The notes beneath the pieces were generated by a model, which saw only the letters and a list, made by a program, of their open reading frames with translations, ran no database searches and was not told where the DNA came from. From contig NZ_CP112866.1 in the NCBI RefSeq assembly GCF_026410085.1, forward strand, positions 2,046,001 to 2,110,000: a DNA stretch of 64,000 nt, given 5' to 3'. This document shows positions 54,518 through 62,850 of the stretch, piece after piece; within the stretch, counting starts at the first letter, position 1, and each line of letters opens with the position of its first letter. Source of the DNA: Pseudomonas quebecensis. Lineage in GTDB: Bacteria; Pseudomonadota; Gammaproteobacteria; Pseudomonadales; Pseudomonadaceae. The position numbers and the translations under genes are program-made.

Positions 54518-55231
54518 CTAACCGCCACGGATTGTACGACTACTGGCGACCTGTTGGGGCTTGCAATTGAGGTAAGTGGAAGACTTCAACCAGCGCTGGT
54601 CGGGATACCACGAAAACATGAACTGGCCGTCCTTGAGCTTGTCCACCACTTGACGCGCCACTTGCGGGCGCACGGCCGGGCAACCCTGGCTGCGGCCAAT
54701 ACGGCCTTCGCGCTTGCTCCACAGTGGGCTGACGTAATCGGCGGCATGAATCACAATAGCGCGGTCGCGGGCCGAGTCATTGAACCCCGGCTCCAGCCCG
54801 TCCATGCGCAGTGAATAACCATGGGTGCCCAGGTAACTTTCCTGGGTGCGGAACAGGCCAAGGCTGGACTGGTGGCTGCCTTCAAGGTTGGAGAACTGGG
54901 TGGCGAAGTTTTCCCCGGACTTGGCGCCGTGGGCCACCAGGTCGCGCAGCACCAGGGTTTTCTTGCGCAGGTCGAAGATCCACAGGCGACGGGCGGTCGA
55001 AGGTTGGGAATAATCGATCACGGCCAGGCGTTCGGAGCGTTCTTCGCCGTTGCTGACTGCACATTGCACCGCGTTAAGGGCGCTTTTGAGCACAGTGGGA
55101 TTGAGTTCTGGAGCCGATCGCGCCAGGCTGTTATACAAGGAAGGCACGTTGCCATTGGCGGCGAGCACAGAGTTACTCAACGCAGCCAGGCTTGCGGCCA
55201 TCAGGCCGAGGCGGCACAGGAAAGTCAGCAT
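54518..55231 (-). CDS. Murein L,D-transpeptidase catalytic domain family protein (YkuD_2)
   Basis: A 237-residue exported protein with signal peptide (MLTFLCRLGLMAASLAALSNSVLAA). The catalytic core has MDGLEPGFNDSARDRAIVIHAADYVSP, supplying the His, and GRIGRSQGCPAVRP, supplying the active-site Cys of the S-x-G-C pattern. Such proteins act in peptidoglycan cross-linking or lipoprotein attachment by L,D-transpeptidation. It is divergent from a full L,D-transpeptidase gene only 39 bases away, so shared promoters and related roles are likely. Confidence 0.87.
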   Translation of the reverse strand: MLTFLCRLGLMAASLAALSNSVLAANGNVPSLYNSLARSAPELNPTVLKSALNAVQCAVSNGEERSERLAVIDYSQPSTARRLWIFDLRKKTLVLRDLVAHGAKSGENFATQFSNLEGSHQSSLGLFRTQESYLGTHGYSLRMDGLEPGFNDSARDRAIVIHAADYVSPLWSKREGRIGRSQGCPAVRPQVARQVVDKLKDGQFMFSWYPDQRWLKSSTYLNCKPQQVASSRTIRGG

Positions 55232-55270
55232 CTACAGTACAACCCCCCACTGTGGATTGGAGCTAAAGCA

Positions 55271-56872
55271 TTGTTCAAAAAACACGCATGTTACTTGAGC
55301 ATTTGCTTGCTCGTTGCACCATTGGTCGCCACGGCCGACGCGCTGCCGGTCGAGCCCTTGCCGGTGACGACGCCGGCACCGGTCGACCTGGCGCCCGTGC
55401 AGCAGGCGCTGGCGCAGTTGCCCAGTGTCTGCCCCGGCCTTGCGCCGCAGATCGACGCCGCCGCACAGGGGCGCCTGCAAGCCTTTTATCAGCAGCAAGG
55501 TGATGTCGCGTTGTGGTCCGACGAAGCCCGTCGCCAAGCCTTGCACGCCCAACTGCAACTGCTCGCCGACGACGGCCTGGACCCTTCCCACTATAGCCTG
55601 CCTGCCGTGGATGCCACGGCTAACGTGCTGTGCAGCGATATCGACAGCAGCCGCCACTACCTGCAGGCCCTGCAGGACCTGCACTACGGACGATTGCAGC
55701 AATCACGCTTCGAACCGCTGTGGCATTCCCAGCCGCCTGCCCGCGACCCCGACGTTGAAGTGCTCGCCCTTGCTGCGGTGGGCCTGCAGGACATGGCCCA
55801 GGCGTTCGATCAAGCGCGCCCCGGCGCCGATCTGTATCGCAGCCTGCGTAATGCCTATGCGAGCGTGCGCCTGCAACCGTTGCCGCATTGGGACGCCGTG
55901 GGCAGTGGCCCGTTGTTGCGCCCCGGCATGGAAGACACGCGGGTGCCGCAGCTGGCACGGCGTCTCTACGACGGCGGCTACCTGGCCGCTGAGCCCCAGG
56001 GCGTCGGCAAGCAATACCGCGCTGAGCTGGTAGATGCGGTCAAAGCCTTTCAGCTCAGCCATTCATTGCAGGCCGATGGCGTGATCGGTGCCGGCACGGT
56101 AGCCGAGCTTAATATCAGCCCGGCGGTGCGTCGCGAGCAGTTGCGCATCAACCTCGAACGCTTCCGCTGGCTGGCCCAGGACCTGGAGCCCGAAGGCGTG
56201 CTGGTCAACGTCGCCGCGGCACAACTGAGCGTCTATCAGAGCGGCATCCCCGTGTGGCAAACCCGTCTGCAAGTGGGCCGCGCCGAGCGCCAGACACCGT
56301 TGCTCAAATCGCGCATCACCCGGCTGACGCTCAACCCCACCTGGACCATCCCGCCCACGATTATGCGCGAGGACAAACTTCCGGCCATTCGCCTCAATCC
56401 CGAATACCTGCGCCAGCAGAACCTGCAGGTGCTCGACGCCCAAGGCCAGCCGCTGGCCCCGGAACAGATCGACTGGGCACACCCCGGCAACATCCTGCTG
56501 CGCCAGGAAGCCGGCCCACGCAATCCGCTGGGCAAAATCGTGATGCGCTTTCCCAACCCCTACTCGGTGTACCTGCACGACACCCCCAGCCAGCCGCTGT
56601 TCACCAAGGGCCCGCGCGCGTTCAGCTCCGGCTGCGTGCGGGTTGAACAACCGTTGCTGCTGCGCGACCTGCTGGTCAGTCCTGCCGAGCGCGCTCGCAC
56701 CGACGAACTGCTGGCCACCGGCGTGACCCATGAATTCCGCCTGGCTACCCCGGTGCCGGTACTGCTGGGCTATTGGACAGTGGAAGTGGACCGCCAGGGC
56801 GGCCTGGTGTACGCGCCGGATATCTACGGGCGGGACCTGGTGCTGATGAAGGCGATGGGCAGCGTGCTCTGA
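55271..56872 (+). CDS. L,D-transpeptidase YcbB/LdtD-type
   Basis: A 533-residue exported enzyme from TTG 55271 (GGAG upstream), giving the signal peptide (M)FKKHACYLSICLLVAPLVA. The frame upstream to 54821 only shadows the divergent gene. Order: YcbB N-terminal scaffold (AFYQQQGDVALWSDEARRQ), peptidoglycan-binding domain (AVKAFQLSHSLQADGVIGAGT), then the YkuD catalytic domain with NPTWTIPPTIMREDKLP and SSGCVRVEQPLLLRDLL carrying the catalytic Cys. It forms 3-3 meso-DAP cross-links, giving beta-lactam tolerance. Length is slightly short of E. coli LdtD (about 615). Confidence 0.9.
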   Translation: MFKKHACYLSICLLVAPLVATADALPVEPLPVTTPAPVDLAPVQQALAQLPSVCPGLAPQIDAAAQGRLQAFYQQQGDVALWSDEARRQALHAQLQLLADDGLDPSHYSLPAVDATANVLCSDIDSSRHYLQALQDLHYGRLQQSRFEPLWHSQPPARDPDVEVLALAAVGLQDMAQAFDQARPGADLYRSLRNAYASVRLQPLPHWDAVGSGPLLRPGMEDTRVPQLARRLYDGGYLAAEPQGVGKQYRAELVDAVKAFQLSHSLQADGVIGAGTVAELNISPAVRREQLRINLERFRWLAQDLEPEGVLVNVAAAQLSVYQSGIPVWQTRLQVGRAERQTPLLKSRITRLTLNPTWTIPPTIMREDKLPAIRLNPEYLRQQNLQVLDAQGQPLAPEQIDWAHPGNILLRQEAGPRNPLGKIVMRFPNPYSVYLHDTPSQPLFTKGPRAFSSGCVRVEQPLLLRDLLVSPAERARTDELLATGVTHEFRLATPVPVLLGYWTVEVDRQGGLVYAPDIYGRDLVLMKAMGSVL

Positions 56873-56877
56873 ATATA

Positions 56878-57017
56878 GGGCCGCTTCGCGCCCCAGCGCG
56901 GGAGGTGCGACGATGCGACAAGCCCGCTCATCACCTAAAAGCTCACTGCAAAAGCGTGCTCAGGGTGGCTATAAGTGGTGAGCGGGCTTGCCCCGCGCCG
57001 GGGCGCGAAGCGGCCCC
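56878..57017. repeat. Inverted REP pair after the L,D-transpeptidase gene
   Basis: The left copy (GGGCCGCTTCGCGCCCCAGC to CAAGCCCGCTCATCAC, 56878-56934) and the right copy (GTGGTGAGCGGGCTTGCCCC to GCGAAGCGGCCCC, 56975-57017) are reverse complements over most of their length and flank about 40 bases. They match the pair at 25309-25436 in core sequence. Confidence 0.85.
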
Positions 57018-57039
57018 AAAAACACCACCGCGATTCCAC

Positions 57040-57540
57040 TTATCGCCCTAGATGAGCGAGCAGCGTTTCAACCGCCTCGGTCGCGGACAGCGTAGCCGTG
57101 TCGACGGTCAACGGCGCTTGCGCCCAGGCTTCATACTCATGGGTCATCACCGAGTGCCAAGTGGGTGGCGTCAGGCCGGGGATATCCCCGGTGCGCCTTT
57201 CAACCCGGCCTTGATGTGCCTGCCGATCGGAGCAAATCACCTGTACATCCACTAACTTAACGCCCGCCGCCAGGGCCACCGCCTGCCACGCCGCACGACT
57301 TTCCCGCACTGGATTGACGCCGTCGGCGATCACCCGATGCCCTAACAGAAGATTGCTCAGCGCGACGGCATTGGCCACGCCGTAACCGCTGGCCCCCACA
57401 TCACCCGCCAGCACCTCGGCATCGCGAATGGCCTGCTCGATCACATCGATCCGCAGGTAAACCGCGTTGAGCCGCCGCGCCAGTTCATGGGCGATGGTGG
57501 TTTTGCCGGTGCCGGGCAATCCGCTGAAGACGATGAGCAT
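57040..57540 (-). CDS. Small P-loop kinase-like ATPase
   Basis: A 166-residue protein with an N-terminal Walker A, IVFSGLPGTGKTTIAHELAR (residues 3-22), then YLRIDVIEQAIRDAE with the acidic residue of nucleotide/phosphoryl kinases, and VIADGVNPVRESRAAW as the Walker B-like strand. Overall shape matches AAA_33 kinases (gluconate-kinase-like or antibiotic phosphotransferase-like). The substrate is unknown. It may share a transcript with the two-gene module upstream on the same strand, 33 bases away. Confidence 0.82.
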   Translation of the reverse strand: MLIVFSGLPGTGKTTIAHELARRLNAVYLRIDVIEQAIRDAEVLAGDVGASGYGVANAVALSNLLLGHRVIADGVNPVRESRAAWQAVALAAGVKLVDVQVICSDRQAHQGRVERRTGDIPGLTPPTWHSVMTHEYEAWAQAPLTVDTATLSATEAVETLLAHLGR

Positions 57541-57573
57541 GGTGTGGTCCTTGGATAGTTCAGTGGCCAGCGC

Positions 57574-58716
57574 CTACGTGTTCTGAAACGTCACCGTAAA
57601 CGTAGTGCCGGCGGCCGCGCAGGAATTCACCGCCACATCCCCGCCGTGCACCTTGGCCAATTCGCGCACGATGTACAACCCCAGGCCCACGCTGCGTACA
57701 TCGCTGCCCTGGTCGGTGCCGCGGGTCATGGGTTCGAACAGCCCTTCGAGCAAGGCCTGCGGGATGGGGGCGCCGTGGTTATGCACCGACACCGCACCTG
57801 CGTTGTCGCCAAGATGCGAGGTAATGGTGATGGGCTCCTGCAGATCGCCATACGCCACGCTGTTGGCCACCAGGTTGCCGATAATCTGCTGCACGCGGTC
57901 GGCGTCCAGGCACGCTTGGCCGCTGCCTTCGGCGCAATGCAACAGGGTGGCCTTGGGGAAGGCCACGCGCAGTTCCTCCACCGCGCGCTGAATCACGTGG
58001 TGCAGGTCCAGTGGCGCGGCTTTGATCACGATGCCGTGGCCGACCCGCGCCTGGGTGAAGTCCAGCAGGTCGGCGATCATGCGCTGGGCACGTTCGGAGG
58101 ATTGGCCGATATGCCCCAGCAGCTGACGCTCCTTGGCGGTGCGTTCGCTGCGGCTGAGAAAGTCCGAGGCCATGCGGATCGCGGTCAGCGGGTTTTTCAG
58201 GTCGTGGCTGACGATTGCCATCATCTGCTCGGCGAACACCGCGCGGCGCTGGGAGATGGCATAGGCCGCGTTCAACTCGGCCTGGGCGTTCTGCAGCGCC
58301 AGCTCTGTGGCGGTTTTTTCCTGCAGCAGCGCTTCGGCCAGGTTGCGGGCGTTCAGCAGTTCGCGCTCGTACTTGTCACGGTCGGTGGTGCCGAACAGGG
58401 CCAGGTCGTACACCACCGTATCGGCCTGCACGCGTTTATTTCCGTTGAGCAGCACGGTCACCTTGTGGCCGTCGCGGTGCAGGATGTCCAGTTTCACTTC
58501 GGTGATGCTGCCGTGCATGCGCAGCATCGGTGCCAGGTGGGTCTGATGGAAGATTCGCCCGCCCATGGTCAGCAGGTCCTGAAACCTGCGCGCACACAGC
58601 TCGGCGGTGCTGAACCCCAGCCAATCGCCGAAGCGCGCATTGGCCTTGAGGATCGTGCCATCTTCGCCGGTAACGGCCAGGGCGCAGGCGGCGCTGTCGA
58701 ACACGTCAGCCGGCAC
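57574..58716 (-). CDS. PAS-domain sensor histidine kinase partnered with an RsbQ-like hydrolase
   Basis: A 380-residue cytoplasmic kinase from GTG 58716. The PAS domain (about 5-110: SAACALAVTGEDGTILKAN, MGGRIFHQTHLAPMLRMHG) resembles that of the RsbP phosphatase. A coiled coil (about 115-160) leads to HisKA with phospho-acceptor His171 in AIVSHDLKNPLTAI, and HATPase_c motifs NLVANSVAYGD and GLGLYIVREL. No transmembrane helix or receiver domain is present and no response regulator is adjacent. Its start overlaps the end of the hydrolase gene by 11 bases, so both are translationally coupled and the hydrolase probably supplies the signal. Confidence 0.88.
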   Translation of the reverse strand: MPADVFDSAACALAVTGEDGTILKANARFGDWLGFSTAELCARRFQDLLTMGGRIFHQTHLAPMLRMHGSITEVKLDILHRDGHKVTVLLNGNKRVQADTVVYDLALFGTTDRDKYERELLNARNLAEALLQEKTATELALQNAQAELNAAYAISQRRAVFAEQMMAIVSHDLKNPLTAIRMASDFLSRSERTAKERQLLGHIGQSSERAQRMIADLLDFTQARVGHGIVIKAAPLDLHHVIQRAVEELRVAFPKATLLHCAEGSGQACLDADRVQQIIGNLVANSVAYGDLQEPITITSHLGDNAGAVSVHNHGAPIPQALLEGLFEPMTRGTDQGSDVRSVGLGLYIVRELAKVHGGDVAVNSCAAAGTTFTVTFQNT

Positions 58717-59527
58717 GGGTGGCCGTCCACCGCTCCAGGAAACCGTGCATGGCCGCCGCGCATGCCTGGGGTGCGCTCATGTGCGGGCAGTGGCCGACGT
58801 TGTCCACCAGGCAGTACGTGCTGTTGGGCAACACACGGTGCAGGTATTCGCCCACGGCCACCGGGGCGATGAGGTCGTCGCTCGATTGCAGGATCAACAC
58901 CGGGGTAGCCAGGCCGATTACGTCCTGGCGGTTGTCCGAGGTAAACGTCACCCGCGCAAAGTGTTTGGCGATCTCCGGCTCGGTGCGGCAGAAACTGTCG
59001 GTCAGGGCGTCGCTGAGCGCCGGTTGCTCAGGTGCGCCCATGATCACGGGGGCCATGGCGCTGGACCAGCCCAGGTAGTTGCTGTCGAGGGTGTCGAGCA
59101 GTTCATCGATGTCGCTGCGCTTGAATCCACCGATGTAACCCTCGTCATCGATATAGCGCGGCGACGGCCCGATCATCACATGGGCTGCGATACGTCCTGG
59201 CGCCAGGCGGTCGGCGAGGGTGCCGATCATCGCACTGACCGAATGCCCGACCAGAATCACCGGGCCTTCGGCATAGGCGTCGATAATCTCGTTCAAGTCG
59301 CGGGCGTAGCCGTCCAGCGTGGCGTACCGGGTTTTGTCGAACGCGCTGAGGTCCGACAGGCCCGCGCCCACCAGGTCGTACAGCACCACGCGAAAGTGCT
59401 CTAGAAACGCCGGCACCAGATCGTTCCACATGGCCTGGTTGCAGCCAAAACCATGGGAGAACACCAGGGTCGAGGTCCCGTTGCCCATGACGTTGACGTT
59501 ATTGCGGTGACGTAAATCCATGGGCAT
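58706..59527 (-). CDS. RsbQ-like alpha/beta hydrolase (KAI2/D14-type signal receptor family)
   Basis: A 273-residue alpha/beta hydrolase. It follows B. subtilis RsbQ almost segment by segment: VFSHGFGCNQAMWNDLVPAF, VVLYDLVGAGLSDLSAFD, YATLDGYARDLNEIID, GHSVSAMIG with nucleophile Ser96, MIGPSPRYI, LQSSDDLIAP with Asp217/218, and VGHCPHMS with His246. RsbQ activates the PAS phosphatase RsbP in the general stress response, and plant relatives KAI2 and D14 perceive karrikin and strigolactone. Here the coupled partner is a PAS histidine kinase, so the hydrolase likely generates or presents a ligand to that PAS domain. ATG 59527 or 59521 may be used. Confidence 0.9.
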   Translation of the reverse strand: MPMDLRHRNNVNVMGNGTSTLVFSHGFGCNQAMWNDLVPAFLEHFRVVLYDLVGAGLSDLSAFDKTRYATLDGYARDLNEIIDAYAEGPVILVGHSVSAMIGTLADRLAPGRIAAHVMIGPSPRYIDDEGYIGGFKRSDIDELLDTLDSNYLGWSSAMAPVIMGAPEQPALSDALTDSFCRTEPEIAKHFARVTFTSDNRQDVIGLATPVLILQSSDDLIAPVAVGEYLHRVLPNSTYCLVDNVGHCPHMSAPQACAAAMHGFLERWTATRAG

Positions 59528-59650
59528 CTCGAAAATTATGGCGTATTGCTATTGGCGGCCAGTTTAGATAGTCAAACGCTTTGGGTCACGCGTTATAGCG
59601 CCGATAGAGTAAAGTCGGCGCCTTCAGGAAGAAACCTCGGGTAACAAATT

Positions 59651-60850
59651 ATGATGCGTCGGTTGCGGCAATCCGCCTTGAGTCTGCTGTTGCTTGTGTG
59701 CGCCAGCCTGTTGCCGACGGCTCACGCCCAGACGTCGGCCATTGGTGTCGCCCTGGACCAGCGGGTGATCGACCTTACCCATACGCTTGACGCCTCCACC
59801 ACCGTGCGTCTCAAACAGCAACTGGCCGATCTGGAACAACGCAAAGGCGCGCAAGTCGCCGTGCTGTTGATACCCACGCTCGGCGGCGCGGACCTTGAGG
59901 ATTACACCAACCAACTGTTCCGCGCCTGGAAGCTGGGGCGCAAGGACGTCAACGACGGCATCCTGCTGCTGGTGGCCAAAGATGACCGCAAGGTGCGCAT
60001 CGAAGTGGGCTATGGCCTTGAGGGCACCGTCACCGATCTGCTGGCGCACCGCATCATCGAGGAGCACATCACCCCGGCGTTTCGTCAGGGCGACTATGCG
60101 GGTGGGATACAGCAGGCGGTCGATGACCTGACCACGCTGGTGGACGGTGGTGACCTGCCGGCGCTCGAAAATCCGTTGGTTGCTCCCGGCGCCATCGCGG
60201 TATTGCTGGCGTTCATCCTGGGGGCCATCGGTGGCGTGCTGATCGCGGCCCGCAAGCTGGGTTGGCGCGCCGCACTGGTCGCTACTCTGGTGATCACACT
60301 GGGACTGACGATTGTTGCCGGCGGCCACGAATGGCCGGTGTACCTGCTGGTTGTGCCGCTGACCCTGCTGACCGGCGGCGCTACGTTCGGCGCGTTGTGG
60401 CTGGTGCGTACGGCGTTCTATGGCGTGCTTGGGCTTTTCGCCTACATCGTCGCGGTCGTGGTCGCCAACCGCTTTGTGGACGTCAGTTATGTCCGCTGGC
60501 TGGCGTGGCCGCTGGGTGCTCTGGTAGTCCTGGGACTGTATTTGCTGTTGTTTCTGCTGATCAAAGCGTCCTGGAAAAACAGCCCGAGCGGGTTCCTCCT
60601 GCGAGCGTTCGTGGTGGCGGCGATCTACGGGGCGGCGGGGCTGCTGCTGGGGCACGGCGCGCAGGGTTGGCTGATCGCGGTGCCGATCGCGTCGTTTCTG
60701 GCGCTGTTTGTGTTTATCCCGACTCGCGTGGGAGCGGGGTCCAGCGACGGGTCCAGTTCAGATTCCAGCCATTCCGATTCGAGTTCCAGCAGCAGTTCAT
60801 CGGGCGGCGGTGGTTCCAGTGGCGGTGGCGGGGCGTCGGGGAGCTGGTAG
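59651..60850 (+). CDS. TPM-domain (YgcG-like) membrane protein with Ser/Gly-rich tail
   Basis: A 399-residue protein with signal peptide (LSLLLLVCASLLPTAHAQ). The extracytoplasmic TPM domain (about 30-170) has VAVLLIPTLGGADLEDYTNQLFRAW, DVNDGILLLVAKDDRKVRIEVGYGLEG and the HRIIEEHITPAFRQGDYAGG end. At least five hydrophobic helices follow. The tail is low-complexity Asp/Ser then Ser/Gly (SSSSSSSGGGGSSGGGGASG), common at the C-terminus of this family. TPM proteins are linked to photosystem repair in plants and to LemA-type partners in bacteria; no lemA is next to this copy. Confidence 0.88.
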   Translation: MMRRLRQSALSLLLLVCASLLPTAHAQTSAIGVALDQRVIDLTHTLDASTTVRLKQQLADLEQRKGAQVAVLLIPTLGGADLEDYTNQLFRAWKLGRKDVNDGILLLVAKDDRKVRIEVGYGLEGTVTDLLAHRIIEEHITPAFRQGDYAGGIQQAVDDLTTLVDGGDLPALENPLVAPGAIAVLLAFILGAIGGVLIAARKLGWRAALVATLVITLGLTIVAGGHEWPVYLLVVPLTLLTGGATFGALWLVRTAFYGVLGLFAYIVAVVVANRFVDVSYVRWLAWPLGALVVLGLYLLLFLLIKASWKNSPSGFLLRAFVVAAIYGAAGLLLGHGAQGWLIAVPIASFLALFVFIPTRVGAGSSDGSSSDSSHSDSSSSSSSSGGGGSSGGGGASGSW

Positions 60851-60907
60851 CGCCAATGGGCACGCTGATTCAATGCGCGTGACGGTCAACGCCCGATGCT
60901 CCTTGGA

Positions 60908-61399
60908 TTACAGCACCATCACCATCTCATGCCACGCCATGCCGCCATGGTCCGACGGCGATGGCTGCACATAGGTGTAGCCCATGCGCGTGTACAACGG
61001 CACATGCTGCTCCTTGCACATCAGGTGAATCGTCTGTTTGCCCAAGGCGCGCATGCGCTGCACGAAGTCGCTCATCAACACCTTGGCGTAGCCCTTGCCT
61101 TGATATGCCGGGTCGACCACCACCGACATGATCACCACATTCGGCGCCTCGGCCGAATGCCCCACCAGTTCCTTGAACGCCTCGTCCGACATCACCACTT
61201 CATGGGCGCAGCCGCCGTTGATAAAACCCACTATTTCGCCGTCGGCTTCCAGGATCAAAAAGCCTTGCGGGTATAGCGCAATGCGCGTGGCGATCTTTTC
61301 CAGGGTCGCGGCTTCGTCACCTTCGTAGGCGGTGATTTCAATTGCATAGCAGCGAGCGGCGTCAGTGGGCATGGCGTTGCGCAGGGTGAGGGCGGGCAT
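60908..61399 (-). CDS. GNAT family N-acetyltransferase
   Basis: A 163-residue protein starting MPALTLRNAMPTDAARCYAI. The acetyl-CoA loop is VVDPAYQGKGYAKVLMSDFVQ (Q-x-x-G-x-G/A), and the late HLMCKEQHVPLYTRMGYTYV is the usual last strand-helix. The general layout fits arylalkylamine-type acetyltransferases, but the substrate is unassigned. It is convergent with the TPM gene. Confidence 0.88.
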   Translation of the reverse strand: MPALTLRNAMPTDAARCYAIEITAYEGDEAATLEKIATRIALYPQGFLILEADGEIVGFINGGCAHEVVMSDEAFKELVGHSAEAPNVVIMSVVVDPAYQGKGYAKVLMSDFVQRMRALGKQTIHLMCKEQHVPLYTRMGYTYVQPSPSDHGGMAWHEMVMVL

Positions 61400-61591
61400 C
61401 GGTGTTCCTGGGGCGTTGAGCGGAAGGCCACATCATAGCGGCCTCGCTGGGACTCTGCGTTGAACACGGCTCAAAAAATGGGAATGGGCTTGTTCGCGTC
61501 AGGCATCGTAGCGGATACTTTTTCGACAATTTTGGCCATGGTCATCGACGTCAAGGGCAGTGTGAAAATCTGACGGTAACCGGGATACCAA

Positions 61592-61632
61592 TGTGGGAGG
61601 GGGCTTGCCCCCGATGGCGGCGTGTCGGTCAG
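61592..61632. repeat. REP element of P. fluorescens type
   Basis: TGTGGGAGGGGGCTTGCCCC followed by CGATGGCGGCGTGTCGGTCAGC is the single-copy REP core common in this group. The flanking region 61400-61755 otherwise shows only a 24-codon minus-strand frame (ending in KPIPIF), not called as a gene. Confidence 0.85.
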
Positions 61633-61755
61633 CGCATCTATAACTGAACCCGCGCCGCATATCATTGGCGAAACCAGGATTGGCAATTACGCACGGACAG
61701 GGACCGTTATTCATTCACCCGAGCGGGTAATGAAAACGCATAAAGGGAAGGATCA

Positions 61756-62223
61756 ATGCTGGAAATAAAACGCGCGACCCTCAACGACGCAGTCGCTGCT
61801 TTTGACATCCGCCGCGAAGCCATCCGCAGCCAATGCGTCGGCGCCTACACCGCTGAACAAATGGCACTCTGGACGCGTGGCAAAGCCGAGGACGGCTACA
61901 GCGCACTGATGGACAAATCGTTTTATCTGGGTTGGCTTAACGATGAGCCTGTAGCCACCGGCATGCTTGACCTGGACAACAACGAAATCGGTGCGCTGTT
62001 CGTGTTGCCCGCATTCACCGGACGCGGGTATGGCAAGGCCATGCTGGATCACCTTGAAAGTCTCGCGCGGGAACTGGCGATTGAAGAGGTGGTGCTGGAT
62101 GCGACGTTGAACGCCGCGAGTTTTTATCGAGCGTGTGGTTATGTCGGGGATGAGCAGGCCATTTACCACTCACCGTCGGGGTTGCAGTTGGCGTGTATCC
62201 CGATGAAGAAGCGGGTTGGCTGA
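61756..62223 (+). CDS. GNAT family N-acetyltransferase
   Basis: A 155-residue protein with AAGGGAAGGA upstream of the ATG. It begins MLEIKRATLNDAVAAFDIRR; the acetyl-CoA motif is VLPAFTGRGYGKAMLDHLE, and the end is LDATLNAASFYRACGYVGDE. Typical compact GNAT of unknown substrate. It lies upstream of the DUF488 gene on the same strand, separated by 150 bases with a probable promoter. Confidence 0.88.
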   Translation: MLEIKRATLNDAVAAFDIRREAIRSQCVGAYTAEQMALWTRGKAEDGYSALMDKSFYLGWLNDEPVATGMLDLDNNEIGALFVLPAFTGRGYGKAMLDHLESLARELAIEEVVLDATLNAASFYRACGYVGDEQAIYHSPSGLQLACIPMKKRVG

Positions 62224-62373
62224 ACCGATGGCCTGATGAGCGAGGGCCATAGGTTTGTTACGCAATAATTGGCTCCGCTCGTCACTCGCATCGGCTCGTC
62301 AATTTCAGCCGATGTTATAGTCCCGGCGTTTTTTTACCATTTGATCGCGCCGGCAGGCCTTGGGAGAATCTGC

Positions 62374-62850
62374 ATGAACCTCTACACCGCAGGCTACGAG
62401 GGACTGACCATCGACGCATTCATTGCACAACTCAAGCAGGCCGGGATCGACAGAGTGCTGGATGTGCGTGAATACCCGTTATCGCGAAAAAAAGGTTTTT
62501 CCAAAAATGCATTTGCCCGGGATCTGGCCGCACAGGGGATCGCTTATGAGCATAACCGGTCGCTCGGCTGCCCAAAGCCCATACGCAAGCAGTACAAGGA
62601 AGACGGTGATTGGACAACCTATGCGCGCGAGTTCAGGACTTATATCCGCACCCAAGGCACGGTGTTGAACGAGCTGGTTTGCAATGCAGCCCAGCAGCGG
62701 ATTTGTATGGTCTGTTATGAGGCGGACGCCCGTTTTTGCCACCGCAGTTTGATCGCTGAAGCCGCGCAGGAGTTGACGCCCTCGCTCGACATTCAACACC
62801 TACCCTTCAAAACAACGCTATTTGATGATCGTCTTCTTTCTGTCGCTTAG
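62374..62850 (+). CDS. DUF488 family protein
   Basis: A 158-residue protein from ATG 62374 (GGGAGA upstream). It reads MNLYTAGYEGLTIDAFIAQL, then RVLDVREYPLSRKKGFSKNAF and the closing motif ICMVCYEADARFCHRSLIAE with conserved Cys-Tyr-Glu and Cys-His, all standard DUF488 features. The function is unproven; conserved Cys/His/Glu suggest an enzyme or nucleotide-binding protein. Its 3' end overlaps the opposing frameshifted gene by 44 bases. Confidence 0.87.
   Translation: MNLYTAGYEGLTIDAFIAQLKQAGIDRVLDVREYPLSRKKGFSKNAFARDLAAQGIAYEHNRSLGCPKPIRKQYKEDGDWTTYAREFRTYIRTQGTVLNELVCNAAQQRICMVCYEADARFCHRSLIAEAAQELTPSLDIQHLPFKTTLFDDRLLSVA

Noticed and set aside
57646..58872. 408-codon plus-strand open frame
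   Set aside because: It is antisense to the PAS histidine kinase with intact H and G2 boxes, and has shadow-like composition.
61471..61686. 71-codon minus-strand frame near the REP
   Set aside because: It crosses the REP element and has no ribosome site; at most a 24-codon tail looks protein-like.
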